A program made the translations under genes and the position numbers. The notes below the pieces were generated by a model that was given only the letters and a program-made list of their open reading frames with translations, made no database searches and had not been told where the DNA came from. This document shows, in pieces, positions 33,558 to 42,499 of a stretch of DNA of 64,000 bases. Numbering within the stretch: position 1 is the first letter of the stretch; the number at the start of each line of letters is the position of its first letter. Origin of the DNA: JANQPX01 sp050633905 (lineage in GTDB: Bacteria; Pseudomonadota; Alphaproteobacteria; Geminicoccales; Geminicoccaceae); assembly GCA_050633905.1 (NCBI GenBank), contig JBOEHJ010000039.1, positions 1-64,000 on the forward strand, read 5' to 3'.

Positions 33558-35330
33558 ATGACGACGGATCAGCTCATCGTAATCCTGGTGCTGGTCATCA
33601 CCATGGCGCAGTTCATCTGGAACCGCTGGCGCTACGACGTGGTCGCGGTGATGGGATTGCTGGCAGCGGTTGCCATGGGGGTTGTGCCGGTCGAAAGAGC
33701 CTTTACGGGACTAGGGCATCCGGCGGTGATCACGGTGGCTGCCGTGCTGGTGGTGAGCCAAGCACTGCAGCGTTCCGGCATCGTTGATCGCCTTGCCATC
33801 ATGATCGCAAGGCGGGCCCGAAGTCAGGGGGCTCAAACGGCGCTCACCTATATGGTCACGGCCCTGCTTTCGGCGTTCATGAATAATGTCGGCGCCCTTG
33901 CCTTGATGTTGCCGGTTGCTCTGCGCAATGCAGGCAGGATCGGTGTTGCCCCCTCGCTGGTGCTGATGCCTCTTGCGTTCGCCAGCCTGCTCGGCGGCCT
34001 GATCACGATGATCGGCACGCCGCCCAATATCGTGATCGCCACGGCGCGTGCTGAGGCTGCGGGCCAGGCATTCGGCATGTTCGATTTTACCGTTGTCGGC
34101 CTTGCTGTTGCGCTTGCCGGCCTCGGCTTCATCATCTTGGTCGGACCCCGATTGCTGCCGAGGCGTCTCCGTGGGAAGGCGAGTGCTGAGGGCTTGCGCA
34201 TCAGCGCCTATCTGATTGAAGCGCAGGTGCTGCCAAGATCGACCCTCATCGGCACGCGTATCGAGCAGCTGGAGCGTCTTTGCCGGAATGATGCGACGGT
34301 CATGGCGATCATCCGTGGTGGTAAGCATCATCTGGCACCTGAGGGCGAGTTCTGCCTCCTTTCAGACGATATCCTGGTCCTGGAAGGTGACCCGTTATCC
34401 ATCCGGCCGATCCTAGAGCAGCAAGGGCTTGTGGCGCTTGGCGACCGACGCTCTCGCGATGATCTCCTAACCTCGGATGAGGTCAGGGTGGTCGAAGCGG
34501 TGGTCATGCCCAAAGCACCGATCGAGGGCCGCTCCATGCGTCTCCTTCGGATGCATGAGACCTATGGCATCAATCTGCTTGCGATGGCGCGCAACGGTAA
34601 GCCACCGATGGCGCGACTGGCTCAGATACGTTTTAAGATCGGCGATGTGTTGTTGCTCCAGGGCCATCGGGAAACCTTGCGCAAGGTGCTGCCGATCTTA
34701 GGCTGCATGCCTCTTGCCGAGCGTGGCCTCAACACGGCTCGCCAAGCGACCTCGACCTTGCCGCTTGCGATTTTCGCGCTTGCCGTGTTCTCGGCCGCGA
34801 TCGGGGTGGTTCCAGTGCAAATCGCCTTTGTTGGCGCTGTTCTGTTAATGGTCCTGACCAATGGCATTCCAGCAAGCGAGATCTATAAGAGCATCGAATG
34901 GCCGGTGATTCTGCTTCTTGCCGCCTTGATACCGATCGGCGAGGCGCTGGAGGCGACGGGTGCTACCCATCTGATCGCAGCGGGAATCGGCGATATCGCC
35001 GGGAGCCTACCGCTCTTCGGGCTTTTGGCATTGATCATGGCAACCTCGATGCTGCTGTCCGATCTTATCCACAACACGCCGACAGCCGTGCTCATGGCCC
35101 CCATTGGCATCAGCCTCGCTGAGACCCTTGGCGTGTCGGCCGATGCCTTGCTGATGGCGATCGCGATTGGCAGCGCGTCCCCTTATCTCACGCCGATTGG
35201 GCATCAATCCAACACGCTGGTGATGGGGCCAGGCGGCTATCAGTTCGGCGATTATTGGCGCCTGGGCCTACCGCTGGATGGGATTATTTTGCTGGTTGGT
35301 GTGCCGATGATTCTCTTAGTCTGGGCATAA
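33558..35330 (+). CDS. SLC13/DASS family transporter with RCK_C domains
   Basis: 590 aa. Two blocks of about five membrane helices each flank a cytoplasmic region with two TrkA-C (RCK_C) domains (around residues 210-300 and 305-380, the latter with FKIGDVLLLQGHRETL). Transport motifs: SAFMNNVGALALMLPVAL and GTPPNIVIATARAEAAG in the first half, SDLIHNTPTAVLMAPIGISL and LTPIGHQSNTLVMGPGGY in the second, the paired SNT-like ligand sites of the family. Likely a sodium-coupled anion (sulfate or dicarboxylate) carrier. AAGAGG precedes the ATG. Confidence 0.88.
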   Translation: MTTDQLIVILVLVITMAQFIWNRWRYDVVAVMGLLAAVAMGVVPVERAFTGLGHPAVITVAAVLVVSQALQRSGIVDRLAIMIARRARSQGAQTALTYMVTALLSAFMNNVGALALMLPVALRNAGRIGVAPSLVLMPLAFASLLGGLITMIGTPPNIVIATARAEAAGQAFGMFDFTVVGLAVALAGLGFIILVGPRLLPRRLRGKASAEGLRISAYLIEAQVLPRSTLIGTRIEQLERLCRNDATVMAIIRGGKHHLAPEGEFCLLSDDILVLEGDPLSIRPILEQQGLVALGDRRSRDDLLTSDEVRVVEAVVMPKAPIEGRSMRLLRMHETYGINLLAMARNGKPPMARLAQIRFKIGDVLLLQGHRETLRKVLPILGCMPLAERGLNTARQATSTLPLAIFALAVFSAAIGVVPVQIAFVGAVLLMVLTNGIPASEIYKSIEWPVILLLAALIPIGEALEATGATHLIAAGIGDIAGSLPLFGLLALIMATSMLLSDLIHNTPTAVLMAPIGISLAETLGVSADALLMAIAIGSASPYLTPIGHQSNTLVMGPGGYQFGDYWRLGLPLDGIILLVGVPMILLVWA

Positions 35331-35378
35331 CAGCCAAAACTGGTGCTTGCTCCTATCGTCGCCGGTTAACGGCAACAC

Positions 35379-35642
35379 TCACGACGCCCGCCGTTTCCTG
35401 CGTCTTGGACTGCTGTCGGCGGCAGAGGTGATGCCGGCCGCGCGGCGCCGTTCGCGAAGTTTCTGCACGATCGACAAGCGCGTTTTCTCATCGGCAGTCG
35501 GCCAGATCGCGATTTCGTCCTTGCTGCGCATACAGCCGATGCAGCGGTTGCCCGCTGGATCCAGGCGGCAGACGCCGATGCAAGGGGAGGGGATGTCGAT
35601 CAAGTACGGCCTTTCTGTTTCCCATTCCATGACAATGTGCAT
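35379..35642 (-). CDS. DUF1289 domain-containing protein
   Basis: 87 aa (83 from the ATG at 35630). The cysteine pattern PSPCIGVCRLDPAG then RCIGCMRSKDEIA is the DUF1289 signature, a small probably Fe-S or zinc-binding family of proteobacteria. The C-terminus is basic (RRRKRRAS). It is convergent with the SLC13 gene and divergent from the methyltransferase gene. Confidence 0.88.
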   Translation of the reverse strand: MHIVMEWETERPYLIDIPSPCIGVCRLDPAGNRCIGCMRSKDEIAIWPTADEKTRLSIVQKLRERRRAAGITSAADSSPRRRKRRAS

Positions 35643-35786
35643 GGCCGTTCAATGATGGAGTTGCGTGCAAACGACAAGGCGCTTTGTCGAGGCGACAAGG
35701 GAATATTGTTCAGCTTGACTATAGGTTGTGGGACGCGCACACCCAAGATCTCCCAAGGGACGGCGGCGAAACAACGGAAAAAACCG

Positions 35787-37316
35787 ATGGCGAGAGCGAG
35801 CAGGCGAAAAAGCCGCGAACGGCGGGACCGGACTTCGGGGGTTAACCAACGCCCATGGCGCCAGGTCGAGAACCAGTTTCCACCCCTCGAGGTCGTGACC
35901 GAGGAAGGATTGGAGAAGATCGAGGATGCAGCGCTGACCATCCTTGAAGAGATCGGCATGGATTTCCTCCACCCAAAAGCCCATGACATTCTCAAACAGG
36001 CAGGGGCTGACGTTGATCCCGGAAGTGATCGGGTGCGCTTTGATCGCAATCTGGTTTTGGAAAGTGTCGCCAAGGCACCATCCACCTATACGCTTCACGC
36101 GAGAAACCCCGCCCATAACCTCGAAATGGGGGGGCGTTGGCTGACTTTTGGCGCGGTCTCCAGCCCGCCCAATGTCTCCGATATGGAAGGTGGTCGCCGA
36201 CCAGGTAGCAACGAGGATTTCAAGAATTTGGTCAAGCTTGGCCAGACCCTGAATTGTATTCATCTGTTCGGTGGCTATCCGGTCGAGCCGGTGGATCTGC
36301 CGCCCTCGACCCGTCATCTCGATTGCATCTCGAGCTTCATCCGCCTTTCCGACAAACTCTATCATGCCTATTCGCTTGGCCGCGAGCGCATCCTGGACGG
36401 TCTCGAAATGGCGAGGATCGCCCGTGGGATCGATGAGGAACAGTTCCGGCGTGAGCCCAGCTTGACCACGGTGATCAACACCAGTTCTCCGCTTCGCTTA
36501 GATGGGCCGATGATTGAGGGCATCATCGAGATGGCGAAGCGCAACCAGTGTATCATCATCACGCCCTTTACCCTCTCGGGCGCGATGGCGCCGGCCACGA
36601 TCGCAGGCGCACTTGCCCAGCAGCATGCCGAAGCCCTCGCTGGCATTGCATTCGCGCAGATCGTGCAGCCGGGCGCGCCCGTGATGTATGGCGGCTTCAC
36701 CTCCAACGTCGACATGAAATCAGGCGCCCCCGCTTTTGGCACACCCGAACATGCCCAAGCGACCCTTGCCGGTGGCCAGCTGGCGAGAAGGGCAGGGGTG
36801 CCCTATCGGACATCCGGCGTGAACGCCGCCAATACGGTCGACAGTCAGGCGGCTTACGAATCGATGATGTCGCTTTGGCCGGCGGTCATGGGCCATGGCA
36901 ACATGATCAAGCATGCTGCAGGCTGGCTCGAAGGCGGGCTCACCGCTTCCTTCGAGAAGATGGTCATGGATGCGGAACTGCTGCAGATGATGACCGATTT
37001 TCTGCTCCCGCTTGAAGTCAATGACGACACATTGGGGCTAGACGCGATCCGCGATGTTGGCCCAGGCGGTCATTTTTTCGGCACTGCCCACACACTCGCC
37101 CGTTTCGAGACGGCGTTCTACTCGCCGCTGATCTCGGATTGGCGCAATTTCGAAACATGGCATGAGGCAGGCGGACCGATCACCATCGAGCATGCCCATC
37201 GCATGGTGAAGCAGCTTCTCGATGAATTCGAAGCACCGCCGCTGGATGAGGCGATTAGCGATGAGCTGGACGCCTTTGTTACCAAGCGTCGCAATGAAGG
37301 CGGTGTAGCGGCATAA
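35787..37316 (+). CDS. MttB-family (trimethylamine methyltransferase-like) protein, no pyrrolysine
   Basis: About 509 aa TIM-barrel corrinoid-dependent methyltransferase family member. Recognisable stretches: EDAALTILEEIGMDFLHPKA, TLHARNPAHNLEMGGRWLTF, MYGGFTSNVDMKSGAPAFGT and GGHFFGTAHTLARFETAFY. The frame has no internal amber codon, so it belongs to the non-pyrrolysine branch, whose studied members act on glycine betaine or other quaternary amines. The start ATG at 35787 is preferred because upstream in-frame sequence is basic and not conserved. No corrinoid protein or reactivase is adjacent. Confidence 0.88.
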   Translation: MARASRRKSRERRDRTSGVNQRPWRQVENQFPPLEVVTEEGLEKIEDAALTILEEIGMDFLHPKAHDILKQAGADVDPGSDRVRFDRNLVLESVAKAPSTYTLHARNPAHNLEMGGRWLTFGAVSSPPNVSDMEGGRRPGSNEDFKNLVKLGQTLNCIHLFGGYPVEPVDLPPSTRHLDCISSFIRLSDKLYHAYSLGRERILDGLEMARIARGIDEEQFRREPSLTTVINTSSPLRLDGPMIEGIIEMAKRNQCIIITPFTLSGAMAPATIAGALAQQHAEALAGIAFAQIVQPGAPVMYGGFTSNVDMKSGAPAFGTPEHAQATLAGGQLARRAGVPYRTSGVNAANTVDSQAAYESMMSLWPAVMGHGNMIKHAAGWLEGGLTASFEKMVMDAELLQMMTDFLLPLEVNDDTLGLDAIRDVGPGGHFFGTAHTLARFETAFYSPLISDWRNFETWHEAGGPITIEHAHRMVKQLLDEFEAPPLDEAISDELDAFVTKRRNEGGVAA

Positions 37317-37415
37317 CCGCCAAGTCCTTTCTTGTCACTGCGTAGTACTATGATGACCCGTGTTGCCGGTGTACTATGTTCTCATAACAATTAGCTCAAG
37401 CATTCGTGACTAAGC

Positions 37416-37427
37416 GTAAGCGCTTAC
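37416..37427. promoter_or_regulatory. Perfect 12-bp palindrome, LacI-type core
   Basis: GTAAGCGCTTAC is a perfect palindrome with the AAGCGCTT core typical of LacI/GalR-family operators. It lies 158 bp before the DUF6134-like gene, in a 270-bp gap after the MttB-family gene. No LacI regulator is encoded in the window. Confidence 0.35.
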
Positions 37428-37584
37428 TTCTGGTGGTTTGTAACCATCGTCACTTCATCAACATCATAGTCTCCATAGGATCGATGAAAGAGCTGGGTTG
37501 CTAAACGGCTTTGCCGCTTTGGGGCCAAGTTGATTGTCGGAGCCTTGGCGTTTTCAAGCGCCGGTCCATGACACCGGGGGACAT

Positions 37585-38229
37585 ATGATGCGGGTGGTAT
37601 CGATCTTTCTCCTATCGCTTTTTGTTTGGTCGACGGCGTCGTGGGCTTGTGTTTTGCCCAGAGAAGAATCTCGATATCAGGTCGAGCACGAAGCCTTTGG
37701 GTCGATTGGCGAAGAAGCCCTGACGCTTCATTGCGTTGGGGATCAGCTGGTGGTCAATCGCAGGATCGACGTCAATGTGCACATCCTGTTTATGACGGCT
37801 TACCACCGCGATGCGCATTATACGGAAGTTTGGCAAGGCGACCGCCTGGTTCGTTTCGAAAGTGAGACCAACGACAATGGTCAACAGAGCACGCTGGTCG
37901 TCCGGGCGGCGGCGAGCGGGACGATGATCATCGATGGACCAGATGGTCAGAGCGAGGTGCCGGAGACCGCGATCCCGACCGATCCATGGAACCAACGCAT
38001 CGTCGAGCGCGGGCTGCAATTCGATCGCACCAATGGCGACTTGATGGAGGTTTCCGTTGTCGATGCGGGCGACGACGTGATCGAGATCCAGGGGCGAATG
38101 ATCCCAGCTCGGAAATTCATCTTGTCAGGCATGCGCCACCAAGAACTCTGGTTCGATAGCGCTGGCACCTGGATCAAATCGAAGATCATGCATGGTACCG
38201 GTACGATCACCATCACACGCATCAACTAG
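37585..38229 (+). CDS. Secreted DUF6134-like protein
   Basis: 214 aa with a signal peptide (MMRVVSIFLLSLFVWSTASWA). The mature part is beta-rich: HEAFGSIGEEALTLHCVGDQ, NVHILFMTAYHRDAHYTEVW, DGPDGQSEVPETAIPTD and the C-terminal SGMRHQELWFDSAGTWIKS. It resembles the DUF6134 group of periplasmic proteins, function unknown. The first of two adjacent ATGs is used, behind a GGGGG. Two cysteines in the mature protein may pair. Confidence 0.6.
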   Translation: MMRVVSIFLLSLFVWSTASWACVLPREESRYQVEHEAFGSIGEEALTLHCVGDQLVVNRRIDVNVHILFMTAYHRDAHYTEVWQGDRLVRFESETNDNGQQSTLVVRAAASGTMIIDGPDGQSEVPETAIPTDPWNQRIVERGLQFDRTNGDLMEVSVVDAGDDVIEIQGRMIPARKFILSGMRHQELWFDSAGTWIKSKIMHGTGTITITRIN

Positions 38230-38395
38230 TAGAATGTCCACAGTATCAACTTGCCTGTGCAAGGCATGGGTAACGCCAGGTAACTGACTGTTACGGCGTC
38301 GTTTTTGAACTGAGTATCCGGACCAAACGTTGTGGCCTTGCCACTAGCGCATGGCCCGGTTCGCCTTATCGGTCTTTATCGGAAAGCGGGATAGC

Positions 38396-39394
38396 ATGCC
38401 AAAGAGTGTGTCCATCATCGGTTTGATCGTCGGCCTTTTCCTGACGGTGGGATTGCTTGTCTGGTCGGATATCGGTCAGGTCCTGCAAAGCTTGTCGACG
38501 GCGGGTTTTGGTTTGCTCCTGGTCTTTTTTCTAGCACCGCCGGAAGCGATGCTGAGTGCTGAGGCTTGGCGGCGGCTATTTCCGGATGAGCGCCGGCCGG
38601 CTTATTGGCAAACGCTTCGCGCATCCTGGATGGGGGCTGCCGTGAATGCGCTGTTGCCGGTCGCCACCATCGGCGGGGAGATGGTCAAGGCGCGCGTCTT
38701 GATGCTTGGCAAGATGCCCGGCAACGATGTCGTGGCGGCAACTATCGTCGACAAGACGGTCCAGGCCATTGTGATCCTCGTTTGGGGCTTGATAGGCCTC
38801 TTGGTTCTGGCGTGCTTGGCGCCGGATGAGAACCTCCTTTGGGGCGGTTTGATCAGCGCTTCCCTTTTCGGCTTTGGCATTGCCGGGTTCATCTGGGCGC
38901 AATTGGCCGGCAGCTTTTCCTTCTTGGCGAAAAGCGGCGCTCGCCTGATGCAGCGCTCTTCTGGGGAAGGTGAGCCAGCGAGCAGCCACGACCTGGATCA
39001 GGCGATTCGCGCTGTCTATCGAAGACCTGGCGTCATAGCAAAATCTGCTGCCCTTAGGCTTACCAGTCAGATCTGGCTGGTAAGCGAGGTGCTGCTCGCG
39101 ACCTATCTTCTGGGCCATGCAGTCGGTCTCGAAGAAGCCATCATGCTGCGCGCGTTGATCGGTGCTGTCCGTGGTTTTTCGTTCGTGATCCCAGCAGGGC
39201 TTGGCCTGCAGGAAGGCGCCTATATCGCCCTTGGTGCCTTAATCGGCCTCCCCGCTGACGTCATGCTTGCCTTGTCGCTCGCAAGCCGCCTGCGCGAGAT
39301 CGGCCCCAACATCCCGTTCCTGATCGCCTGGCAACATCTCGAAGGTGGTCAGTTATGGCGTTGGTTCAAAACCAAATCGTCGGCGTTTGCTTAA
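38396..39394 (+). CDS. Flippase-like membrane protein (LPG-synthase TM region / HpnL-like)
   Basis: About 332 aa with seven to eight membrane helices. The family pattern is visible: WRRLFPDERRPAYWQTLRAS, AVNALLPVATIGGEMVKARV, the stretch VVAATIVDKTVQAIVILVW and GFSFVIPAGLGLQEGAYIAL. It belongs to the lysylphosphatidylglycerol synthetase membrane-domain superfamily that includes HpnL, a hopanoid-linked transporter. No hpn genes are in view. Start chosen at 38396 (GGAAAGCGGG upstream); an earlier in-frame start at 38351 exists. It is followed 33 bp later by a glycosyltransferase gene, so the pair may act on one lipid-linked glycan. Confidence 0.78.
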   Translation: MPKSVSIIGLIVGLFLTVGLLVWSDIGQVLQSLSTAGFGLLLVFFLAPPEAMLSAEAWRRLFPDERRPAYWQTLRASWMGAAVNALLPVATIGGEMVKARVLMLGKMPGNDVVAATIVDKTVQAIVILVWGLIGLLVLACLAPDENLLWGGLISASLFGFGIAGFIWAQLAGSFSFLAKSGARLMQRSSGEGEPASSHDLDQAIRAVYRRPGVIAKSAALRLTSQIWLVSEVLLATYLLGHAVGLEEAIMLRALIGAVRGFSFVIPAGLGLQEGAYIALGALIGLPADVMLALSLASRLREIGPNIPFLIAWQHLEGGQLWRWFKTKSSAFA

Positions 39395-39427
39395 ACAATT
39401 CTAGCAAGAAAAACGGAGGATGAGGCC

Positions 39428-40831
39428 ATGTTCAGGTCCAGTGCATCACCATCTCATCAGCAATGCTCGAACGATGTTGTTATGCCAGACGACGTAAATC
39501 CTAGGACAACCAGACGTCGGCGGCATAACGGCGAGGCGGCCCCGCAACAGCGATTGAACGTGGCGGTATTGGTCGATCTGGTACGCCATCCAGGGGCCGG
39601 CGGCCATGTGAAGGCCTGGGAACGGTTCGCGGATGCAGCAACCTTGTTCCCCGACCAGCTGGATCTGACCGTCTATTTCCTGGGCGATGGCGAGACCGAG
39701 GAGCGTTTGTCGGACAATGTCCGCCTTCGCACATTGCCGCCGGCCTTCGGAACGGGGCGTATCCCCTGGCTTCGAAATGGCGGCGGCGATACCGATCTCG
39801 CCTCCTATAATCCCCATCTCGCCAAATATTTGCTGGAGCATGATGTGTTTCATGCGACCAGCGCCTTTGCTTTTGCCAAGACAGCCGAAACGATTAGCCG
39901 CCGCTACGGTCGGCCGTTGGTCAGTTCAGTGCATACCGATGCTGCCAAATTCGCCGAGGTTTATACTAGCGAGATCGTCGAACAGCTTTTGGGACCGAAC
40001 AAGCTCAGCCGTTGGCTGATCGAGACGATTGGTGTTGGCGAGATCAGCGCCCGCAATCTCAACCGGGCGCGCGATCGGGTGCTTAGAGCAAGCGATCACA
40101 TCTTGGTCTCCAACAGGGATGACAGCGAGGTGATCCAATCGGCCATGCCTTATGTGGATGTTTCGCTACTCCGTCGCGGTATCGATCAGACGCTTTTCTC
40201 GCCTAAAAAACGTGACCGCGCTTGGCTCGAAGAGACCTACGGCGTGCCATCTGATGTTCCTGTCGTTCTTTTCGCCGGCCGCGTCGATGAGAGCAAACGG
40301 GTGCTCACCGTTGCCAAAGCGGCAAAACGCTTGATCGATAACGGGCAGCCCCTTCATGTTATGATCGCTGGAACAGGCTCTGAGACCGGCACGATCAAGA
40401 CGCTCCTGGGGACGAACGCGAGGCTCGCAGGCAATGTCAGCCAGGAAAAACTTGCACGGTTGATGGCGAGCGCCGATCTCTTCGTTTTTCCGTCCGAAAG
40501 CGAGACCTTTGGCAATGTCGTGATCGAGGCCAAGGCATCGGGCCTGCCCGTCTTGGTGACGGCCGGCGCTACCACGGCACCATTGGTCTCATCGCCCGGC
40601 GTCGATGGCCTGTTGGCGCATGAGGGCTCGATCGACGCCTATGCAGATGCCATGGCCTCGCTGCTGATCGATCCCGCCACCCGCCGACGAATTGGCCAGG
40701 CAGCCAGACGCCAGATCGAGCGTTCGTGGCCTGATTGGTCAGATGTCATGGCCGAGGATCTTCTGCCGATCTGGCAAAAAGCTTACGAGAGCGTCTCCAA
40801 GCGGAATATCCAGAGGAGGATTGCAGCATGA
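39428..40831 (+). CDS. Glycosyltransferase family 4 protein
   Basis: 467 aa GT-B fold. An N-terminal domain begins RLNVAVLVDLVRHPGAGGHV with a glycine-rich acceptor loop. The C-terminal GT1 domain contains VPVVLFAGRVDESKRVLTVA (donor-binding K/R), HVMIAGTGSETGTIKTLL, SADLFVFPSESETFGNVVIE (the E-x7-E motif) and SGLPVLVTAGATT. GGAGG lies nine bases before the ATG. Probably co-transcribed with the flippase-like protein. Sugar donor and acceptor unknown; a role in an envelope glycolipid is inferred. Confidence 0.88.
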   Translation: MFRSSASPSHQQCSNDVVMPDDVNPRTTRRRRHNGEAAPQQRLNVAVLVDLVRHPGAGGHVKAWERFADAATLFPDQLDLTVYFLGDGETEERLSDNVRLRTLPPAFGTGRIPWLRNGGGDTDLASYNPHLAKYLLEHDVFHATSAFAFAKTAETISRRYGRPLVSSVHTDAAKFAEVYTSEIVEQLLGPNKLSRWLIETIGVGEISARNLNRARDRVLRASDHILVSNRDDSEVIQSAMPYVDVSLLRRGIDQTLFSPKKRDRAWLEETYGVPSDVPVVLFAGRVDESKRVLTVAKAAKRLIDNGQPLHVMIAGTGSETGTIKTLLGTNARLAGNVSQEKLARLMASADLFVFPSESETFGNVVIEAKASGLPVLVTAGATTAPLVSSPGVDGLLAHEGSIDAYADAMASLLIDPATRRRIGQAARRQIERSWPDWSDVMAEDLLPIWQKAYESVSKRNIQRRIAA

Positions 40832-41206
40832 CGATCTTGGGCGTGGCCACATCAATTGATTCCCACCACCTTCGGATAGGGAAACAGGAGATCTGAGGGC
40901 GTGACGGTCGCTTGCAGCGATGGCATCGGCGCACATTCACAGTGAACAACAGCTCGTTGTCGAGACCGGGGTGTGGTTACGATTGACCGGGCGTTTTCCG
41001 ATCCAGTGCTCATAAAGCCGTAACGATCTGGACGTAAGGTCCGCAACTTGGTCCATGGGATCCTGGGAATCCGAGCCTCGTCCTACCTTTTTGACGGGCG
41101 GACGGAATCCCTAGATCCCATGGACAAGCTTAGACATCTTAGCGTTCACTCGCTAAAGCTTCATTAGTTCTGGACAGGACAACGCCTGGTAAATTGTTAC
41201 TAAGGC
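40832..41206. other. Intergenic region carrying palindromic repeat
   Basis: About 375 bp between the convergent GT4 and GNAT genes. Its right half is the well-formed repeat described at 41045-41195; the left half shows no gene. Confidence 0.5.
41045..41195 (+). repeat. Palindromic repeat, copy 3 (best preserved)
   Basis: Long hairpin: left arm 41051-41073 (GTCCATGGGATCCTGGGAAT plus CCG) and right arm 41103-41125 (CGGAATCCCTAGATCCCATG plus GAC) pair over 23 positions with about three mismatches. A tail with TTCATTAGTTCTGGACAG and AACGCCTG follows, shared with the copy at 15040-15180. Being convergent to both flanking genes, it could also end transcription. Confidence 0.65.
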
Positions 41207-41635
41207 CTAGTCTTTTCGCACCATATAGCGCCCGGGCTCCGCCTCTTCGAAGCCTAGCTTTCGATAGAATGGCTGTGCGTTGGTTGTTGCGAGAACCCAA
41301 TGGCCTACATTGGCGAGGCGTGGATCATTGATCGCGGTTTTGATCAACCAGGCACCTATTCCTTGGCCGCGGTGACGTTCCAGAACGAAGACATCGCCAA
41401 GATAGGCGAAGCGATGGAGATCGCTGACGACCCGTGCAAAGCCGACCTGACGATCAATGTCATGATCGAGTAGATTGTAGACAAGACAGTTATCGAAGGA
41501 TTGGACAATCTTTTCGCGCGGCAGATGCTTGGCCCAATAGCTCGAAGCCAGAAAATCGATGACGATCTGGAGATCGGTGTCCTTCGGATCGCTCGAAATG
41601 GAAAAAGAGCCTCGATGCCACCGTCCAAAGGTCAT
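41207..41635 (-). CDS. GNAT family N-acetyltransferase
   Basis: 142 aa single-domain acetyltransferase. The acetyl-CoA-binding motif A is VFVLERHRGQGIGAWLIKTA, preceded by GFARVVSDLHRFAYLGD and followed by WVLATTNAQPFYRKLGFEE. It resembles the small GNATs that modify arginine- or amine-bearing small molecules; substrate unknown. AAGGAG lies upstream of the ATG. Last gene of the rnd-SDR-GNAT unit. Confidence 0.88.
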   Translation of the reverse strand: MTFGRWHRGSFSISSDPKDTDLQIVIDFLASSYWAKHLPREKIVQSFDNCLVYNLLDHDIDRQVGFARVVSDLHRFAYLGDVFVLERHRGQGIGAWLIKTAINDPRLANVGHWVLATTNAQPFYRKLGFEEAEPGRYMVRKD

Positions 41636-41665
41636 TGCATGCGCTCCTTCGATTGAAGATTGAGC

Positions 41666-42499
41666 CTAACTGCAGTTCGCTGTGCTGCGGACGCTCCGAC
41701 CGAGGTCCAGGCAGCAGTGCCTAAGATCGGCGAGCGTGCAAGGCTGGCCGTAGCGCTCCTGTTGAAGGCTGATGTCCAGGACGAAGCGGTCCTTTTCTTC
41801 ATAAGAATCGATGAGCAATTCGCCGCCGCCATACCCTTCCATGATCCAAAGGGCGATTCGTCCAGTTGGCAAGGCGATGCCGGACCCGAGATTCATCACG
41901 CCGCCGGGCGGTTCCTGAATGATCCTTGAAAGGAGGTGGGCCAGAACATCAACCGGCAGGAAATCCCGCTTGACGAAGGGGTTCATGTCGTAGCGAATTT
42001 GACCTTGCTCGGCCAAACGATTGAGGCTCATGGCGAGAAAAGAACGCCGGCCGGGGATGCGCTCATCGCCGAAGATATTGGCAAGCCGCAAGATGGTAAG
42101 ACGTTCACCCAAAATATCGTCGACGGCTTGCTCAGCCCTAAGCTTGTTCCGCCCGTAAGCATCGCTCGGCGAAAGCAGGGATTGTTCGCGAAGGGGCCCA
42201 TCGCTCGACGCATAGACCTTGCGCGAGCTCAACATGATCATCGGTATGTCGCGCTCGCCGATCCGCTTGGCGATCAGAAGATCCGGATCAAGTTGCTCGA
42301 ACGGATAATCATCTCGGTTCGAGTTTGGATGCCTGGCACAATTCAGGACGATATCGATACCGTCCAGAAGTGTGGGGTCATCGAGGTCGCCGTGGCTTTT
42401 GGCGATCACGCGTTCCGGGGGGAGAATGGCGAGTAGGTGCTGGGCGATGAAGCTGTTCTTGCCTAGAAGCAGCAATCGACCATTCCCGTCAGCCATCAT
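41666..42499 (-). CDS. NAD-dependent epimerase/reductase (RmlD-like SDR)
   Basis: 277 aa extended SDR. The nucleotide-binding loop is LLLLGKNSFIAQHL, an atypical GxxxFIG-like motif; the active-site serine is in MIMLSSRKVYA and the Y-x3-K in DAYGRNKLRAE. GDLDDPTLLDGIDIVLNCA matches the RmlD/NAD-epimerase pattern. Probably acts on a nucleotide sugar. The gene overlaps the 3' end of rnd by 11 bases and is followed after 30 bp by the GNAT gene. Confidence 0.8.
   Translation of the reverse strand: MMADGNGRLLLLGKNSFIAQHLLAILPPERVIAKSHGDLDDPTLLDGIDIVLNCARHPNSNRDDYPFEQLDPDLLIAKRIGERDIPMIMLSSRKVYASSDGPLREQSLLSPSDAYGRNKLRAEQAVDDILGERLTILRLANIFGDERIPGRRSFLAMSLNRLAEQGQIRYDMNPFVKRDFLPVDVLAHLLSRIIQEPPGGVMNLGSGIALPTGRIALWIMEGYGGGELLIDSYEEKDRFVLDISLQQERYGQPCTLADLRHCCLDLGRSVRSTANCS

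Noticed and set aside
35070..35085. A second TTATCCACA DnaA-box match
   Set aside because: It lies inside the SLC13 coding sequence, where the codons explain it.
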